Source: Motacilla alba alba (taxonomy: Eukaryota; Chordata; Aves; Passeriformes; Motacillidae). From it: a stretch of 64,000 nucleotides of DNA. The position numbers and the translations under genes are program-made. The notes beneath the pieces were generated by a model. That model saw nothing but the letters and a program-made list of their open reading frames with translations, was not told where the DNA came from and made no database searches. The stretch spans positions 26,642,286 through 26,706,285 of the forward strand of contig NC_052021.1 of the NCBI RefSeq assembly GCF_015832195.1, read 5' to 3'. Shown here piece by piece: positions 51,182-63,419 of this stretch (within the stretch, counting starts at the first letter, position 1; every line of letters starts with the position of its first letter).

Positions 51182-51273
51182 AAAAAAAAAAAAAGAAAAA
51201 AAGAAAAAAAAAGAGTCTACTCATTTCACTGGGCTTTGGAACAGCATTCCCTAAAGAACAGCATTCCCTAAAG
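51182..51273. repeat. A-rich tract followed by a 17-bp tandem duplication
   Basis: A 33-base A/G tract (51182-51214) is followed by unique sequence. Then AACAGCATTCCCTAAAG occurs twice in direct succession at 51240-51256 and 51257-51273. Confidence 0.93.
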
Positions 51274-53948
51274 ACATTCAGGCTTACACGCCACCCTGTG
51301 TTAGACCTGCTCTTTTCCTCCATCTTCTCAAATGCAGCAATTGAGCCTGAAAGTTTCTATAAATCACGTAATTGAGAAAACAATGCACATAAAAGGAATT
51401 ATATCAAAGTCATTTTTATTTTGTAATATCTTGGACCAATGCCCAGGATGGACTGCACACAGAGCTCCCTAGGTGATCATTATGGTTCAAGAAAGGTTTG
51501 GGAAAAATCATACTACAGATAGTAAGCAAGTATTGGGTAGAGCCATTGAAACTGTTTATGTTTCAGCCACAATAGAATGTCACTAAGGAGATAGAAATTG
51601 CTACCTAAACTCATGACCAGAATTCGGAATTACTGATGGTTTCTCTTCAATACAGCCAGTATGCGTCTGAAGACAATCCACTGACTTCCTAAAATGAGTC
51701 ACCTAAAATGACTGTGGCTTTCTGAGGGCCTATTGTTAAATGCAATTTAACTATTCACCTTTTGGATCAGCTTTTTATTGCAGTGGAATTGCTATGCATT
51801 GATCCTGCTAAGTCTAACATTTCAGTTGAAGCTGCACACTTTTTGATAGTGGCTTTTCACATTATTACTATGAGTCAAGACTTAACCTTAGACCATAATC
51901 CAAAATTTTTTCTTTTGACATGAACCCTTGTGTTTGATTTCACTACTTATTGACAAGTTTAAGATAAAGAATATAGGTTTCTGTATATCTGCTTTGTTAG
52001 GGATATGTATGTCCCAGTGAATGGATTACAAATGAAAAAAACCTAGATTTTCTACATTCCCCTTATGTAATCATAAATTTCTCCTGCTGTTTTTCTGAGT
52101 TTTTTCCTTATAGCAGAAAAAATGGTGCTGATGAAATTTGGATAGCTGTTTTTGACTGAACTTGCAAATTGTATGGGAACTAAGTAATTTTGGCAACTCA
52201 TCTCCTCTGCTACCCTGGGAACATGTAGGCTAAAAGGGTTCAAAAGTAATTCAGTGACACACAGAGTAATGTGTGAACTCTGCTTTCAGAAGAAGCCACG
52301 CTAAAAACAAACTTGAACTGGAACCTTTCTCTACAATCACCAAAATGGGAACTGGCTGTATCTATCATTTGGTAAAGTGATATGAAGAAGATTGCAGAAT
52401 TCACAGTTCCTGTACCACAGTGGTATCCCAGTGACCACTTGTTCTACCCACTGGAACCACTCCATACAGCTCAATATCCCAGAAAGAGGAAGGTGTGGAT
52501 AAACTGTGTGTGTGATGTTCTGGACTTCTGGGTAATACTGATGCAGTTTACTACTAATTGCTACCTTAGTGAAGCCTAACACAGCAGTGGCACTGATCCC
52601 TGCACTGGCAGTGAAATACTGGGAGATTTCTCAAAGCCTGATGAAAGGAATGGTGCTCCCTGTCTCCTGGGGAACCAGCAGTGCTGAAAGACACTTGTCT
52701 GAAAGAGTGCTGAGTTGAGCCAGGGCACTGTGCACATTCTGTTTGCAGATTCTGTTGGCCATGAGTGAAATTTTTTCTGCTAGTAACAGGCTTAGGAATT
52801 AATAAATCCAGTGTTTTCTATAGAGAAGGAAAGAGGAAAGAAACCCTAAAAAAACCCTCTTTAAACTGCCTCTATGGTGCAGGCATGTACTGCCTTTACA
52901 CTTCATCGGGGATGCTGATAGTTCAATTATTGAGAAATCAGATGCAACAGCAGAGCCCACTATACAAACACATGTTGTCTAAATAAATGTTGCTGCTCTG
53001 TTTCCCTCATGCTTTCTTATTTTTTTATGGTGCTTATGAAATGATTCCTGGTCATAGGGAAAAGTGTGAGTGGTTTTGTTTATCCTACTTGTAACATGAG
53101 AACAATTTGCAGGCTGTCATTTCATTATTAAATTTGAAAACAAACCAAACACCAGATCACTACAAGACTGAATTACATGAAAACAAGCCCATTTCTGCCT
53201 TACCTGTTTTAGCAAGACTTAGTATGAGTGATGGTAGGTAAAGCTTCTACCATCAAGTACCAAAATCATTAAATGACTAATCCTCGTTGTCAACAAGATC
53301 TGCTTTCAAAGGTAAGTCTACCTTCTCTACCTTCCAAAAATTACTAGGAAATTTATGATTCAACAATGAACTCTTAATTGCTTCCTCTTTATGTTGATCT
53401 GTTTTCCTGGAAATACAATTAATTTTCTATGCTGAGCCTTTAAGAATGAAACAAATTGTAGCCCTTGCTCTCTTTGGCAATGCAATCACTTTTAATCAGT
53501 GTATAATTAGGATTTAAACAGTATCAACCTGTCCCTTTTGCAAGAAGGTAGCTGCACTTAAACTTCAATTACTCCTAAATTTAAAAATCAATTGCAAATA
53601 AAATGTCCTGCTGCTGATGCTAAAGAGATTAGAAAGACCAGAATACATTCACACAAGAAGCCAGTCATGTCAACACAATTGCAACAAGCAGCTGCCATAA
53701 TGTAGGTAATTCTGCTGTAATGCAATATTAAGGCCTTTATCTAATCAAAGGCTGTGGGCTAAGGCTGTCAAAAAATACAAGATGCCTCAAAAGGTAGAAT
53801 ACTATTGTTTTATATGTGCCTTTATCTTCTGCAGGATAAATGAACTATTTTGCTGAAAAAATGCTTTTTTGATATGAATGCTTTCCATGGTGGGAGTTTA
53901 AAGGGTTTTTTAAACTGTTATTTCCTTTCCTCTTTTTTTCCTCTATAG
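51274..53948. other. Non-coding sequence, nothing recognised
   Basis: AT-rich sequence with frames no longer than about 81 codons. No element recognised. Confidence 0.45.
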
Positions 53949-54030
53949 AAAAAAAGACTTTCCTCACAATCTATCTACAGCAAGATGATGGAAAAGTTGA
54001 AAACCAGGCATCCTTTGTGATGACTCTAAA
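53949..54030 (+). other. Weak candidate terminal exon
   Basis: A very strong pyrimidine tract and acceptor (CTCTTTTTTTCCTCTATAG) precede this stretch. Two frames stay open for 23-26 codons before a stop; one reads KKTFLTIYLQQDDGKVENQA and onward. No donor follows, so it would have to be a last exon. No poly(A) evidence was checked in detail and the peptide is not recognised. Confidence 0.12.
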
Positions 54031-57000
54031 GGCGTGAAATAACAAGTCCTTTTTGTATATGTTTATCACAATGTTTTCTGGAGACATCAAAATTGCAGTG
54101 AGACATTGTTCTTGCAAAGAAGCAGCTGGGATGGCCTTTGTAATCAAATTTCTGGACTCAAATTTCTGCATCTCAGTTTTCTATGGTCACCCCAGCTAAG
54201 TGTGCAGGGAAAGGGCTCCTGTGTGTGGCTGAAGAAGCAAAGCTCTCAGCAGGCAGTGGAGAGGAGTCTGCTCCTCCTGCGACCTTCTCCAAGTGGGATT
54301 CCAGGTTCAGAGGAACTCTCAGCAGGTCTGGGCTGGGAGCCAGTTACTGCCATGTCCAAGGAGGGAAGAATCATGAATTCTTCCTGCCTTAGGCACTGTA
54401 ATACCTGAGGAAAAACTGAACAAATTTATTAATATTCTTGGGTGGAAACTGCCAGGAAAAAAAAAAAACAAAACCATCACGTCTACATGGAGACTGTCTC
54501 TTTTTAAGGAATTATTCCAAACCATCTCTCCAGGGATGTGACTCTCATGTCACCATGGTAGGAAACAGCGAAGAGTTATTGGCTGCAAAACAAAGCTAAA
54601 CTGAAATGTGCTGAAAAGAGTATCCAGACCCTACACTCTGAGAGCAGATACTGTTCTGCAAGCCTGGCTGTCATGACCCTGCCTGCTAAACGACACTAAT
54701 GCCTGTACAATCTGCTTTCTATCAAAATGACTGTGGGGGAAATCCCAAAACCATTGAGATACCTAGCAAGAAAGTAGCCAGGTCTGTTGTTCTGATAATT
54801 CCTTCATGTTTAGTATTCTGGAAATTGGGCAAAGTATACACCCATGACAGCAGATATTTAACAAAAAGCATGACAAACACAAAGAAATATTTTGCGTTCT
54901 TCTCTTTTCAGGGTAGAGAAAAAAACTTATTTTCAATCCAAAGGCATAACTTTGGCCTGACTTCTTATAAATCTCTTTATTTTTTTCAGATGGACAGGCA
55001 CATGCCAGCTGCATCAACACCAAGCCTTGCTAGCGGGCACCTCTGGTGACACAAGAAGAAACTTTTTTATTTGGTATATACATGTATTTTCTTCATAAAC
55101 TTTTCCCTTTTCTGAAACAAATCACCATGGTACTGCTCAGAGCTGCTAAAAGTTGTGGCTGAAGGAAGCAAGCTGGGAAAAGTACTCAGAATACCTCTAA
55201 TGGTCCCAGGTACAGGGGGAAGTAAGCTCATTTTTAGAAAAGATTTTAAGGCTTCAACACATATGCAAGTAGAGGCACTTCTTTGTGTCCCTTCTGGGTA
55301 TTCCATCCTTTCTTGTTTCTCCTGCAAGTGGGATTTTGCTGACAACAGCTGGGCCTGAATCCTTGGACAATTTGCACAAAATGCATCTGGGAAGAGAGAA
55401 AACTTTTCCCTCCCTCCTCCTCATTTTTGCACATCCACACCTACAATTTAGGCTCTCTCTCACACACACCTTGGTGTCTGCAGTCAGTTTTTATGTCTCC
55501 TTCACTGAGGCACATCTCCCACTGAGGTATCATTACCACTGCACTCAATTCTCTCCCTGAAAATCCTAAAAAGAAGCACAGTCTGACATCCTACAGTGTG
55601 TGAAAGTGAAATAAAAATTTTGATTCTTTTTCCCCCTGTGTGATACAAAGTTAGAAATCCTTATCCATCCCTGTGATTTGTTATTCCAACCTGATCAAGT
55701 GCCACTCAGTACTTCATCTTAGACTGTGTTAGAAGCTGCAGCTCATGTGGGAAGAAAAAAATATATAGAGCAGAAATGATAAATGTTGTCAAAATAATGA
55801 AGGCTAGGTTTTCCATATTTCCTTCCCCAGCCTTTGTGTGATTTCCTACCTCTTAAACCTACCAAGGACAAAGGATATAAATTTTCCTTTGGACATAGGT
55901 GGCTAAGTACACACCAATACAACACAGCCTCTGGTGTCTGTAAAAATGCATTAATTCCATCCTGGTTCTGTAGAGAAGAGGAATGTTTGTTGTGTCTTGG
56001 GGTCCTGGTGTTAAACCTAAGGGTTTGCAGTATGTGATCACTGACACAGCAAGAACAGAATGACCTGACATCTTTATCTGCCATAAAGTGAGTGGAATTG
56101 AGCATGAAAACAACCAGGCAAACAATATCTGAAAGCTGGGGCTGCTAGAAGCCAGCCTGGCTCAGTGCCTGTTGTTACAGAGTCATAAGATTAGGGCACA
56201 AGAGGAAAAGGCAATATTTTATATTAGCTGATATGAAGCTGCAGGTAGGGAAGGGGCAATACAGGAATTTGAACACTCACCAGGCTTGTAACAGCAGATA
56301 ATAATAATTTTTTATTTTAGATACCTGATCAGTTCCCACTTGTTTTGCTGGGAGCAATGCCAGGATGACTGTTGTTTCCATGAGGATCCCCATGCTCATA
56401 TAAACATCTGTCTCTCTTCAGCTGAACAACCATCCTTAGTCTTTTTGTTGTAAGACACTTTTCTGCCAAATACAGTGAAATTACCTTTTGTATTTGCTGT
56501 GCTATTTTCCCATTAAAAATATAATGTCATCCCTGAGCTTCAACATGCTGTCTAGTCAGAGAGTTCTTACAGCTAATGTTCTTCAGCAGGACTGGAAGTC
56601 CTGATTGAGTTTTCACATTATTCAACAAGACTCCAGAAAGGTGGTATGGTCAATCAAAAATGAAATTGAAAAATCCAGGAAATTTCAAATGGAGTGACTA
56701 CAGCCAGTTGTACTGAGATGAAATGTGGTGCAGGGAAAAGGACCAACACTTGCCCAAATTATTCCCTTTGAAATCCCTAAGACCAGGAAAAAAAGGGAAG
56801 CAAAGGTACAGAAAATACACAGAAGAAGTGAAACTTCAAAAGAAAAAAAAAGCAGAAAACCTGATAGAACATGGACACAAGAAAAGGCAGTGGGATTACC
56901 TGAAGTGCAGGAATATGGCCTGAAGCTTGCCTGAATTGATCCTCATTGAAATCACAGGATTTCACTCCTTTTCCTGAAAGGAGATTCTTCCTTTCAAGGA

Positions 57001-58295
57001 AACCACAATGGTTTCTACAGACTAGGCATTCACTTTTCTATGAGAAGTGCTGCCTCACTCTCTTGCCTCACTGAAAACTTGCCATTATCTTAATGTCTGT
57101 CTTCCTACAGAACCATTATATTCTGTATCATATATTCCTCCCAAAATGATCATTTGTAGCACTTTTATTCTCTGAAATACCAATTCTGCTACCCATGTAG
57201 GAGCTAGTAAAATAACCTTGGGTATGTACTTTGCTTAGGCATTCTGAGAGAACTTTTCTCACAAGGGAAGGTGTGAATAACACTGGTGCAGTGCAATTCC
57301 TGTTGAAGCCATTAGATAAACTTTAATTCCTCAGGCTTTGGGTAAGTTTTTGCCCAATTCCTGTTTTTTTTTCTTCCTGTGGCTCTGACATGTACAATCT
57401 AAATCCATCACACTAAGAATGAGGTGGTTATTCCTTTCACAATGATATTTCTTGATATTTCAGCTGCTCTTTCTGTCTCATGTTTAGAACAGCTGGAATT
57501 TCTTGGTACTTCTGGAAAAGTGATATTTCTTCTCTCAGCTTCTCAGGACATCTCTGGCTGTTTTCTCATTAGGCTCACAGCAAGAAATAAATGAAGCAGG
57601 TGACTGGCACTGAGATTTTGATTCTGATGGGATCCCCGGCACACAGTGAGCTATAGCTGTAGCATTAAAGCTGTAGCTTTTAGGTGAGAAATAAAGATAT
57701 AAAATAAGCTGACTATCAAAACTCAAGTAATACCATTATGGCTCCATCTAAGACAAGACTGTACATGTTTTAGTGGATTCCTCTTTTGTTCATAACTTCT
57801 TTAACAGGTTTGACTCATGCAGTGGAACGATGCCCTATCCACAGTCCTTTCCCCAGCATGCCAGCATGATTTGTAATAGCAAGAGTCAGCTCACCAAATG
57901 GACAAACCTGATTCTGCTGCAGTCTGTATACATTCTGTTGTTATCTCCAGGGGAAAGTAGATTGATAAGTCAATTTAATGGATGTCATGTTCATACAGAG
58001 ATAAGAAGCTTCCTTAGCACCAAATTTGTTTTTTGCACTGTGGAGAGCTGCCTACTTTGCTAGTGTTGCCAACTAAGTGTAAATAGGTTATTTAACAAAT
58101 ACAATGCTTATGATTGAATTGCAGTTGTTGGCAGTGTTTTTGGGAGGCTATTCTGGCTCTGATTCTACTTTGAGAAAATTATAAGGAAGTAAAACACCTC
58201 AAATAATTGTGAGAACAAGAATACTGAAAACCCTGATACAGCTCTCAAGATTTGGGGGTTTGTTTTAGTCTACAGGGAGAAATACTATATTGGAG
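54031..58295. other. Non-coding sequence, nothing recognised
   Basis: Several overlapping frames of 90-120 codons occur around 54106-56105 on both strands, with no recognisable domains. A good acceptor precedes 54990 (TTTTTTTCAG), but the following 56 bp lead only to a short frame. Confidence 0.4.
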
Positions 58296-58315
58296 ATTAT
58301 TATTATTATTATTAT
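58296..58315. repeat. (ATT)n microsatellite
   Basis: About 6.5 uninterrupted ATT units. Confidence 0.95.
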
Positions 58316-59569
58316 GTGCCATAAAAAAGTGAAAAGATCTTCTTATGCATATTAAGGATACATTCTTTGTAATATATCAAGAGAGACCAAATTGAGCATA
58401 TCTAATACGTGCATTAGAGAGATTGATGTGTGTACAAGAACACTACTAAAGCTCATTAAGGCAGCTGTCCTTAAATACTGGGAGACATCTTCATACTCTT
58501 GGAAATTAATACAATTAAAGTGCATTTGAGCTATCTGAATCTGAGTTGGCATAGTATATAAAGCTCGAGGTACCTTATTTTCCACATTATTTATATTTGT
58601 ATGCATGTTTAAGTATTTTCTTTTTCATCTTACTTCAAAAGATATAACTTGTGTTGACTTTATTATTTATTATTTATAACCTTGATACATATTCATTTTA
58701 TACTCTGTTCTTCTCAGGCACATGATTCATTAATATAGTCAATTCCTTCATTGTGTGATCTTCAGGACTTTGGAGGTGGTTTATGATTTTCATGAGTTGC
58801 CCAAATTTATTTGTCTTTGCATCTGAAAATAAGGAGTTCCACACCTTATTCTGATTTAATTTTCCAGTCCTGACAGAAATGCTTCTGAATCCATTGAATT
58901 GAGGTAGGACACTGGGAGACAAGAAGATCTGATTCTTTCTGGTTTTACCATTTTTATGTCAATGAAATTTCTTTGTCTTGAAAAAAGTGGCTCCCTCTTT
59001 ACTCTAGTTTCAGTTAGAGTAGAATCAAACCTAATTTAGGGTTAAGAATGTCCGTGCCTGATGCACTGAGTGCTTGTAAATAGGCAATTCAGGTTCCCAG
59101 TGAAGGCCTGCAAGTTATATACCTTTAGTATATAGTCTGACCCTATAGTCTGCAGCTGTACTTTTTATTATGTTAATCAAATGCAACCAGGCTGCTACAG
59201 TTACAAGAGAAAGAAAAATCTATCTGGCTTGTTGAAATAAGATCTTTGCATGGCATAATGAACATTAATTACATTTCATTCATTAAATTAGTCACTTCTA
59301 ATTAAGCTGACATACAAGGAGGGATTTTTATGCTCAGCTATTGCCTAAGATAGGAACTATAATAAGTCAACTGAAGCAATCAGTTCCTTAACCAGCACAA
59401 ACTGATGCAGCCTTACTGACATTCAGCGTGACTTTGCTAATTTACCACAGGTGAGACACTTGCCATTCAAAATCAGATTTCCTGACTTGCAATCTCCTGC
59501 ACTGTGACTTTTTCACAAAGATGCCTACAAGAGTGAAATTTGCATAAGGTCTCCTTGCTGCTAACACAG
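58316..59569. other. Non-coding sequence, nothing recognised
   Basis: AT-rich sequence upstream of the CpG-rich islet. No element recognised. Confidence 0.45.
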
Positions 59570-59764
59570 GAACCCGGGGTGCTCGAATGCTGTCAGTACG
59601 GGAAGCGCTGGCTGCGCTGCGCGGAGACAGGCAGTGCTTGGAAATGTGATGGCTTCTTCCCAAGGGGGCTGCCTGTCAGCTGCTTTTCCCTAGATTTCTG
59701 TCAGAGCAAGTCAACTTTTCGCACCTGTTCTTCAGAATTAAAGGATAAGAAGGAGGCTCCATAA
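59570..59764 (+). other. CpG-rich islet, possible exon
   Basis: Seven CpG dinucleotides fall within about 60 bp (59572-59632) in otherwise CpG-poor sequence. A reasonable acceptor (CTCCTTGCTGCTAACACAG) ends at 59569. From 59570 the plus strand is open to a TAA at 59762 in phase 0 with several cysteines. In phase 2 it reads TRGARMLSVREALAALRGDR and stops soon after. No good donor is visible, so it could be a terminal exon, a small regulatory islet or chance. I do not recognise the peptides. Confidence 0.25.
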
Positions 59765-60571
59765 ATCTGTTTCTGGCTCAGAGAAGTGTCTCAGGAGCTG
59801 TGCACTTTCAGTCCCTCCATGGGTCGTATCACACTCTGTGAAAAGCCAACAGGACACACTATTAACAGTCTCCTGAGCATCTGCTAGCACTACATTCACT
59901 GGGTTGGTGGATGCAAGACCCACAGCACCTGTCCAGACCAGGAACTGAGTTTCCTGTGTGGGCAGGGGGGCAATGAGGTCTGTATGGAGTCCCTGCACAG
60001 AAACAAGCAGTCCCCCTAGGTTTCTGTGAAACCACTTTTCTTTGTTCAGGAAATTCTGACTTCCTCTGTTGTTATAAATAACATTCTCCTTCAGTGGACA
60101 CCTTTCTGTCAGCAGCATCCCCATATTTAGACCTTAAACCACTTAGGATAAGTAAAAACCAGGAAATCAAGATTTGTCCTCATGCTTGCTATGACTTTGC
60201 TGAACAAAACATATTTTCTGTGTATTTCCAGTTGTCTTTATCCCCTTCCCCATTCATGTCTGATTATGTAGACTGAAAGGTTTTCTGTGTTTTCTAAGCT
60301 ATTATCATCTCTCTCTGTCCTGACAGTGCTTGGGGTGTAAACATTGGTGTCAGACTCTATATACTTCTGGGGTGAATTGTAGGCTCCTGAACACAGTCCT
60401 GCACAGTGTGAAATGGTATAAAAAGAGATGCTGTAATATAAAAAATAATTCTAACAGACATTTTACTTAACTGAAAAAGTTAGTGGTTTATAGTTCCTCC
60501 ATTTCCAATGAATCAGCTGATCCATACTGGTTAAAATATCATCAGGCAGTAGCTGGTCTAACGTAATTTAG

Positions 60572-60757
60572 GCATCTTCAAAGGGATGAACAGTGCATTC
60601 TACTGGAAAGGATCTAAAAAATTAAAAACCCACCTATTATGTGATAGGATGGCTGCTGAGATAGTGAGCGTTACCCTGGGTGAAGGAACATTTACCTGCA
60701 CAGGCATCATTACGAAGAACCCAGCGTATGCCCTTTCTAAACTTACAGATCCTTCAA
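60572..60757 (+). CDS. Probable coding exon A, unidentified protein (partial gene)
   Basis: The frame is open from 60562 to the donor-like CAA|GTAAGG at 60758. It reads GIFKGMNSAFYWKGSKKLKT, and later VSVTLGEGTFTCTGIITKNP and AYALSKLTDPS. With the acceptor TAACGTAATTTAG at 60571 the exon would be 186 bp, phase 1 at both ends. That acceptor has a weak pyrimidine tract, so the start is uncertain; an AG at about 60648 before GATGGCTGCT is an alternative. The main support is the neighbour: after a 181-bp intron, exon B continues the same frame with matching phase. I do not recognise the family. No signal peptide or clear membrane segment is visible in this piece. The other exons of the gene must lie outside the part I can resolve. 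Confidence 0.4.
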
Positions 60758-60938
60758 GTAAGGATCCTTACAGTCTCTGTGTCTTGCTTCATGTTTTAAG
60801 ACAGTGCTTGTCAAGCACATAAGCAAAACTTTCTGATTTATACTACGTATGATGGCAATCAATTTTTGTGTTAGCACATTTTTTGTCCTATTTTTCTTTT
60901 ACTGATGAGCCTGACAAATACCTTTTTTTTCTTTTCAG

Positions 60939-61019
60939 AAATAACATACAAAAATCTTATTTTCATAGCTGTTCATCTGTCTATGCATCTTGCGAGTGAT
61001 AAAAGGTTCAAATGCCAGG
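60939..61019 (+). CDS. Probable coding exon B, joined in frame to exon A
   Basis: The acceptor is excellent (CCTTTTTTTTCTTTTCAG at 60938) and the donor is good (CAGG|GTGAGA at 61020). The exon is 81 bp, phase 1 to phase 1. Joined to the single base left by exon A, the frame reads KITYKNLIFIAVHLSMHLAS and then DKRFKCQ with no stop. The middle is hydrophobic but too short for a confident membrane helix. Two consecutive exons with compatible phase, consensus splice sites and a short intron make coding origin more likely than chance, though 89 codons are few. The product is unknown to me. The next exon may be at 63237 or beyond the window. Confidence 0.42.
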
Positions 61020-63236
61020 GTGAGATAATCCAAGTCTCTTGTATTAATGCATTAAATCTTACGTTTTAAATAATGGTTTTTCACCTTGGAAAACTTCAAG
61101 AAAGGAACTGCTGCAGTTTTCAATTTCACTCAGCTAAGGGTGATAAGAGGCAGTGTCTATTTCCACATAAACTGAGAAAAATGGATCTCATTATTTTTGA
61201 TGATGTAGCAAAGAAGTAATGACCCTGTGGGATCTTATTACATGGCTGAAAAGTGAATTAACTTTGGCGTAACCATATCGAGTGAATTACTCTAATGATC
61301 TGTTTCCTAACTCTTATGGGTGATCTCATAACAATGCTCTTATAATCTGGGAGTACGCATGGGAGCATAAATTTATTTTGCTTTCCAAAATTCAAACTTC
61401 ATTCTCAAAGGAAATCACAGAGACACTCTGTCATCACATTGCTGAGGGAAGCAGTCACTCCTGCAGGTGACGATAACACCTTCTGTGGCAGTGATAAAAC
61501 TGGTCCAAAGCACAGGCATTCATATATCATCATGCAGATGTAAAATTGAAGGTGGCCCTCGTGTGACAGAGAAGGAGGAATTACTGTCTTCCTCTGACTG
61601 GTCACCTTATCCACAGGATAGGCTTTCCCAGGCAAAGCCACTCTGCCTGGAAACTTGTCAGAAACATGAAAAGAAAATGAGCTGGAAGTTAGGAGGCAGA
61701 AATTTTTCACTTTTACAGGAAAGGCTGGGTTCTTCAGCAGAGAGATCCTCAGGACTTCCTGTTAACCACATCTTCTAAGAGACTTGAAATTGTGGACATT
61801 AAAATTCATTAGTCATTTACGAGTTAGAAGATGAAGGTCTGAGTCTCTCATTTTTGTTCTCTGACACATAAATATTTATCAGAGTTTGAAATAACTCTGT
61901 CTAGGATTTCTCATTCATCAAGGTTCAGGGCAGGGCATAACATGGAATTATCTTCTTGTGGCTCAGTAAATAACTATCCACATGGTATTTAAACACTTCT
62001 GCAGTGTGGCTGACTTGCCCTGGGTCAGTGAGTTTCCGCACAGAGCTAAAGCTCCTTGGAGACTGGCCCTGTGCTTCATTCTGTTTGCTGCTTCCTTGTC
62101 CTGGAGTCTCAACATTACTCACTAAATTTGCGTAACACTAATTAAGGATGTGATCAGACAAAGTAATCAACAGTAGTTCTGTCATGCCCTGCGATTATTT
62201 CAAGTTGAGATGTGAGTAAATTTGCAATTTCAACACAGGGATTTTAATTTTCTAGCAGCAGGATTAATGAGTTTGCTTTGCATTGGTCACCACTGACGTG
62301 TGAAGTGATGGAAAGCAGAGGCAGCACAGAGCACTTGTCCATGGCCACGCTCCTCCTGCTGCTGTAGCTTCTCCCCTTCCAGATCTTGCTGCTTTAAACA
62401 GTTGTTTATCACAAAATCCTTGATGGAAGAAAGTATCATTTTGGAGATTCATTTTCTGGCGCCTGTGAAAAGACCAGCTGTTGGGTGACAGCCTGTCAGA
62501 GTTTTTAAAACAATCCAACTTTAAAGGGCAAAAATACTATGTCTGACAGGAGTAGCAGCAGTGGTTGTGCCAGGCAGCTAGTACAGCAGGTGGGTTCTGA
62601 GATACTACAGCACCATATGCTGTCTGCCACCAAAGCTCTGCAGCAGGAGACGAAACCTAAAACTGAACAAATAGAAATGTAGAAAAAATAGTGTCTCTGC
62701 ATGTCCTTAGCTGCCCATCCTGCACAGAGGCCTGGAAAGGGCAAGAGAGGTGTCATTCAGCTGTAGTCAGCACACGTTTCACTTGTTAAGGAATGAAGTA
62801 ATTTTTATCCTATGTTCACCAAGAAAGAACTGGAGCAGAGAGCAAGAAAACAGCAAAGCCAGGAGGAGCCAATCCAGTGGTGGAGTTGTGTACCAAACCT
62901 TCCTCTGCACCCCTGGGGATCCCTCAGCTCTCACACTCACCAAGATATTATTTACCAAGAGGTGTTGCCAGCTGTTTGCAAAGATAGACAATAAGAGGAC
63001 TCTGAGGCAGTAATATGCATTATCTGAGCAGTCCACGTTTGAAATGTTGGTATTTTTCACAGCATTTTCCTTACCTGCCTGGGAATAATAAAACTGGTAG
63101 CAGTCATTTGAAATAGCAAAGAGCAGCTGTTTGCACTCTTGCCCAGCATAAATCTCAAACCCCTTACAATAGCAGCACACTCAACCTGAGCTACAGCTGA
63201 TCTCAAGTGATAAAATCTGGTTTTCTTTTTGATCAG
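61020..63236. other. Probable intron or intergenic sequence
   Basis: No recognisable element. Open frames at 61467-61778 and on the minus strand at 62779-63180 (133 codons) have no recognised domain or supporting splice-site pair. Confidence 0.4.
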
Positions 63237-63419
63237 TTTCCCTGTGCCTGGAGTATTTCCAACACGGTGTCTTTCTCGAGGAAAGAAGTGAGACACACTG
63301 AAGCAAATCTGCTGAAACATCATTTGGCACTTCAAGCACCACCAAGGATAGAAAAACACTTTGCAGAGACTTTTGCCTTTATCATGTGTTGGTCTTCCAT
63401 AATAATGATACCTTTGCAA
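63237..63419 (+). other. Possible third exon of the 60.6-61.0 kb gene
   Basis: A strong acceptor (GGTTTTCTTTTTGATCAG) ends at 63236. In the phase-1 frame set by exon B the sequence reads VSLCLEYFQHGVFLEERSET and stops at a TGA (63299-63301), which would make this a last coding exon. In phase 0 it is open for about 62 codons to a weak donor-like GCAA|GTGTCA near 63420. The two readings exclude each other, and I cannot decide between them from sequence alone. Neither peptide is recognised. Confidence 0.2.

Noticed and set aside
54990..55045. Possible short exon after TTTTTTTCAG
   Set aside because: The acceptor is good, but the segment is only 56 bp, the donor is weak (CTG|GTGACA), and its frame closes at once.
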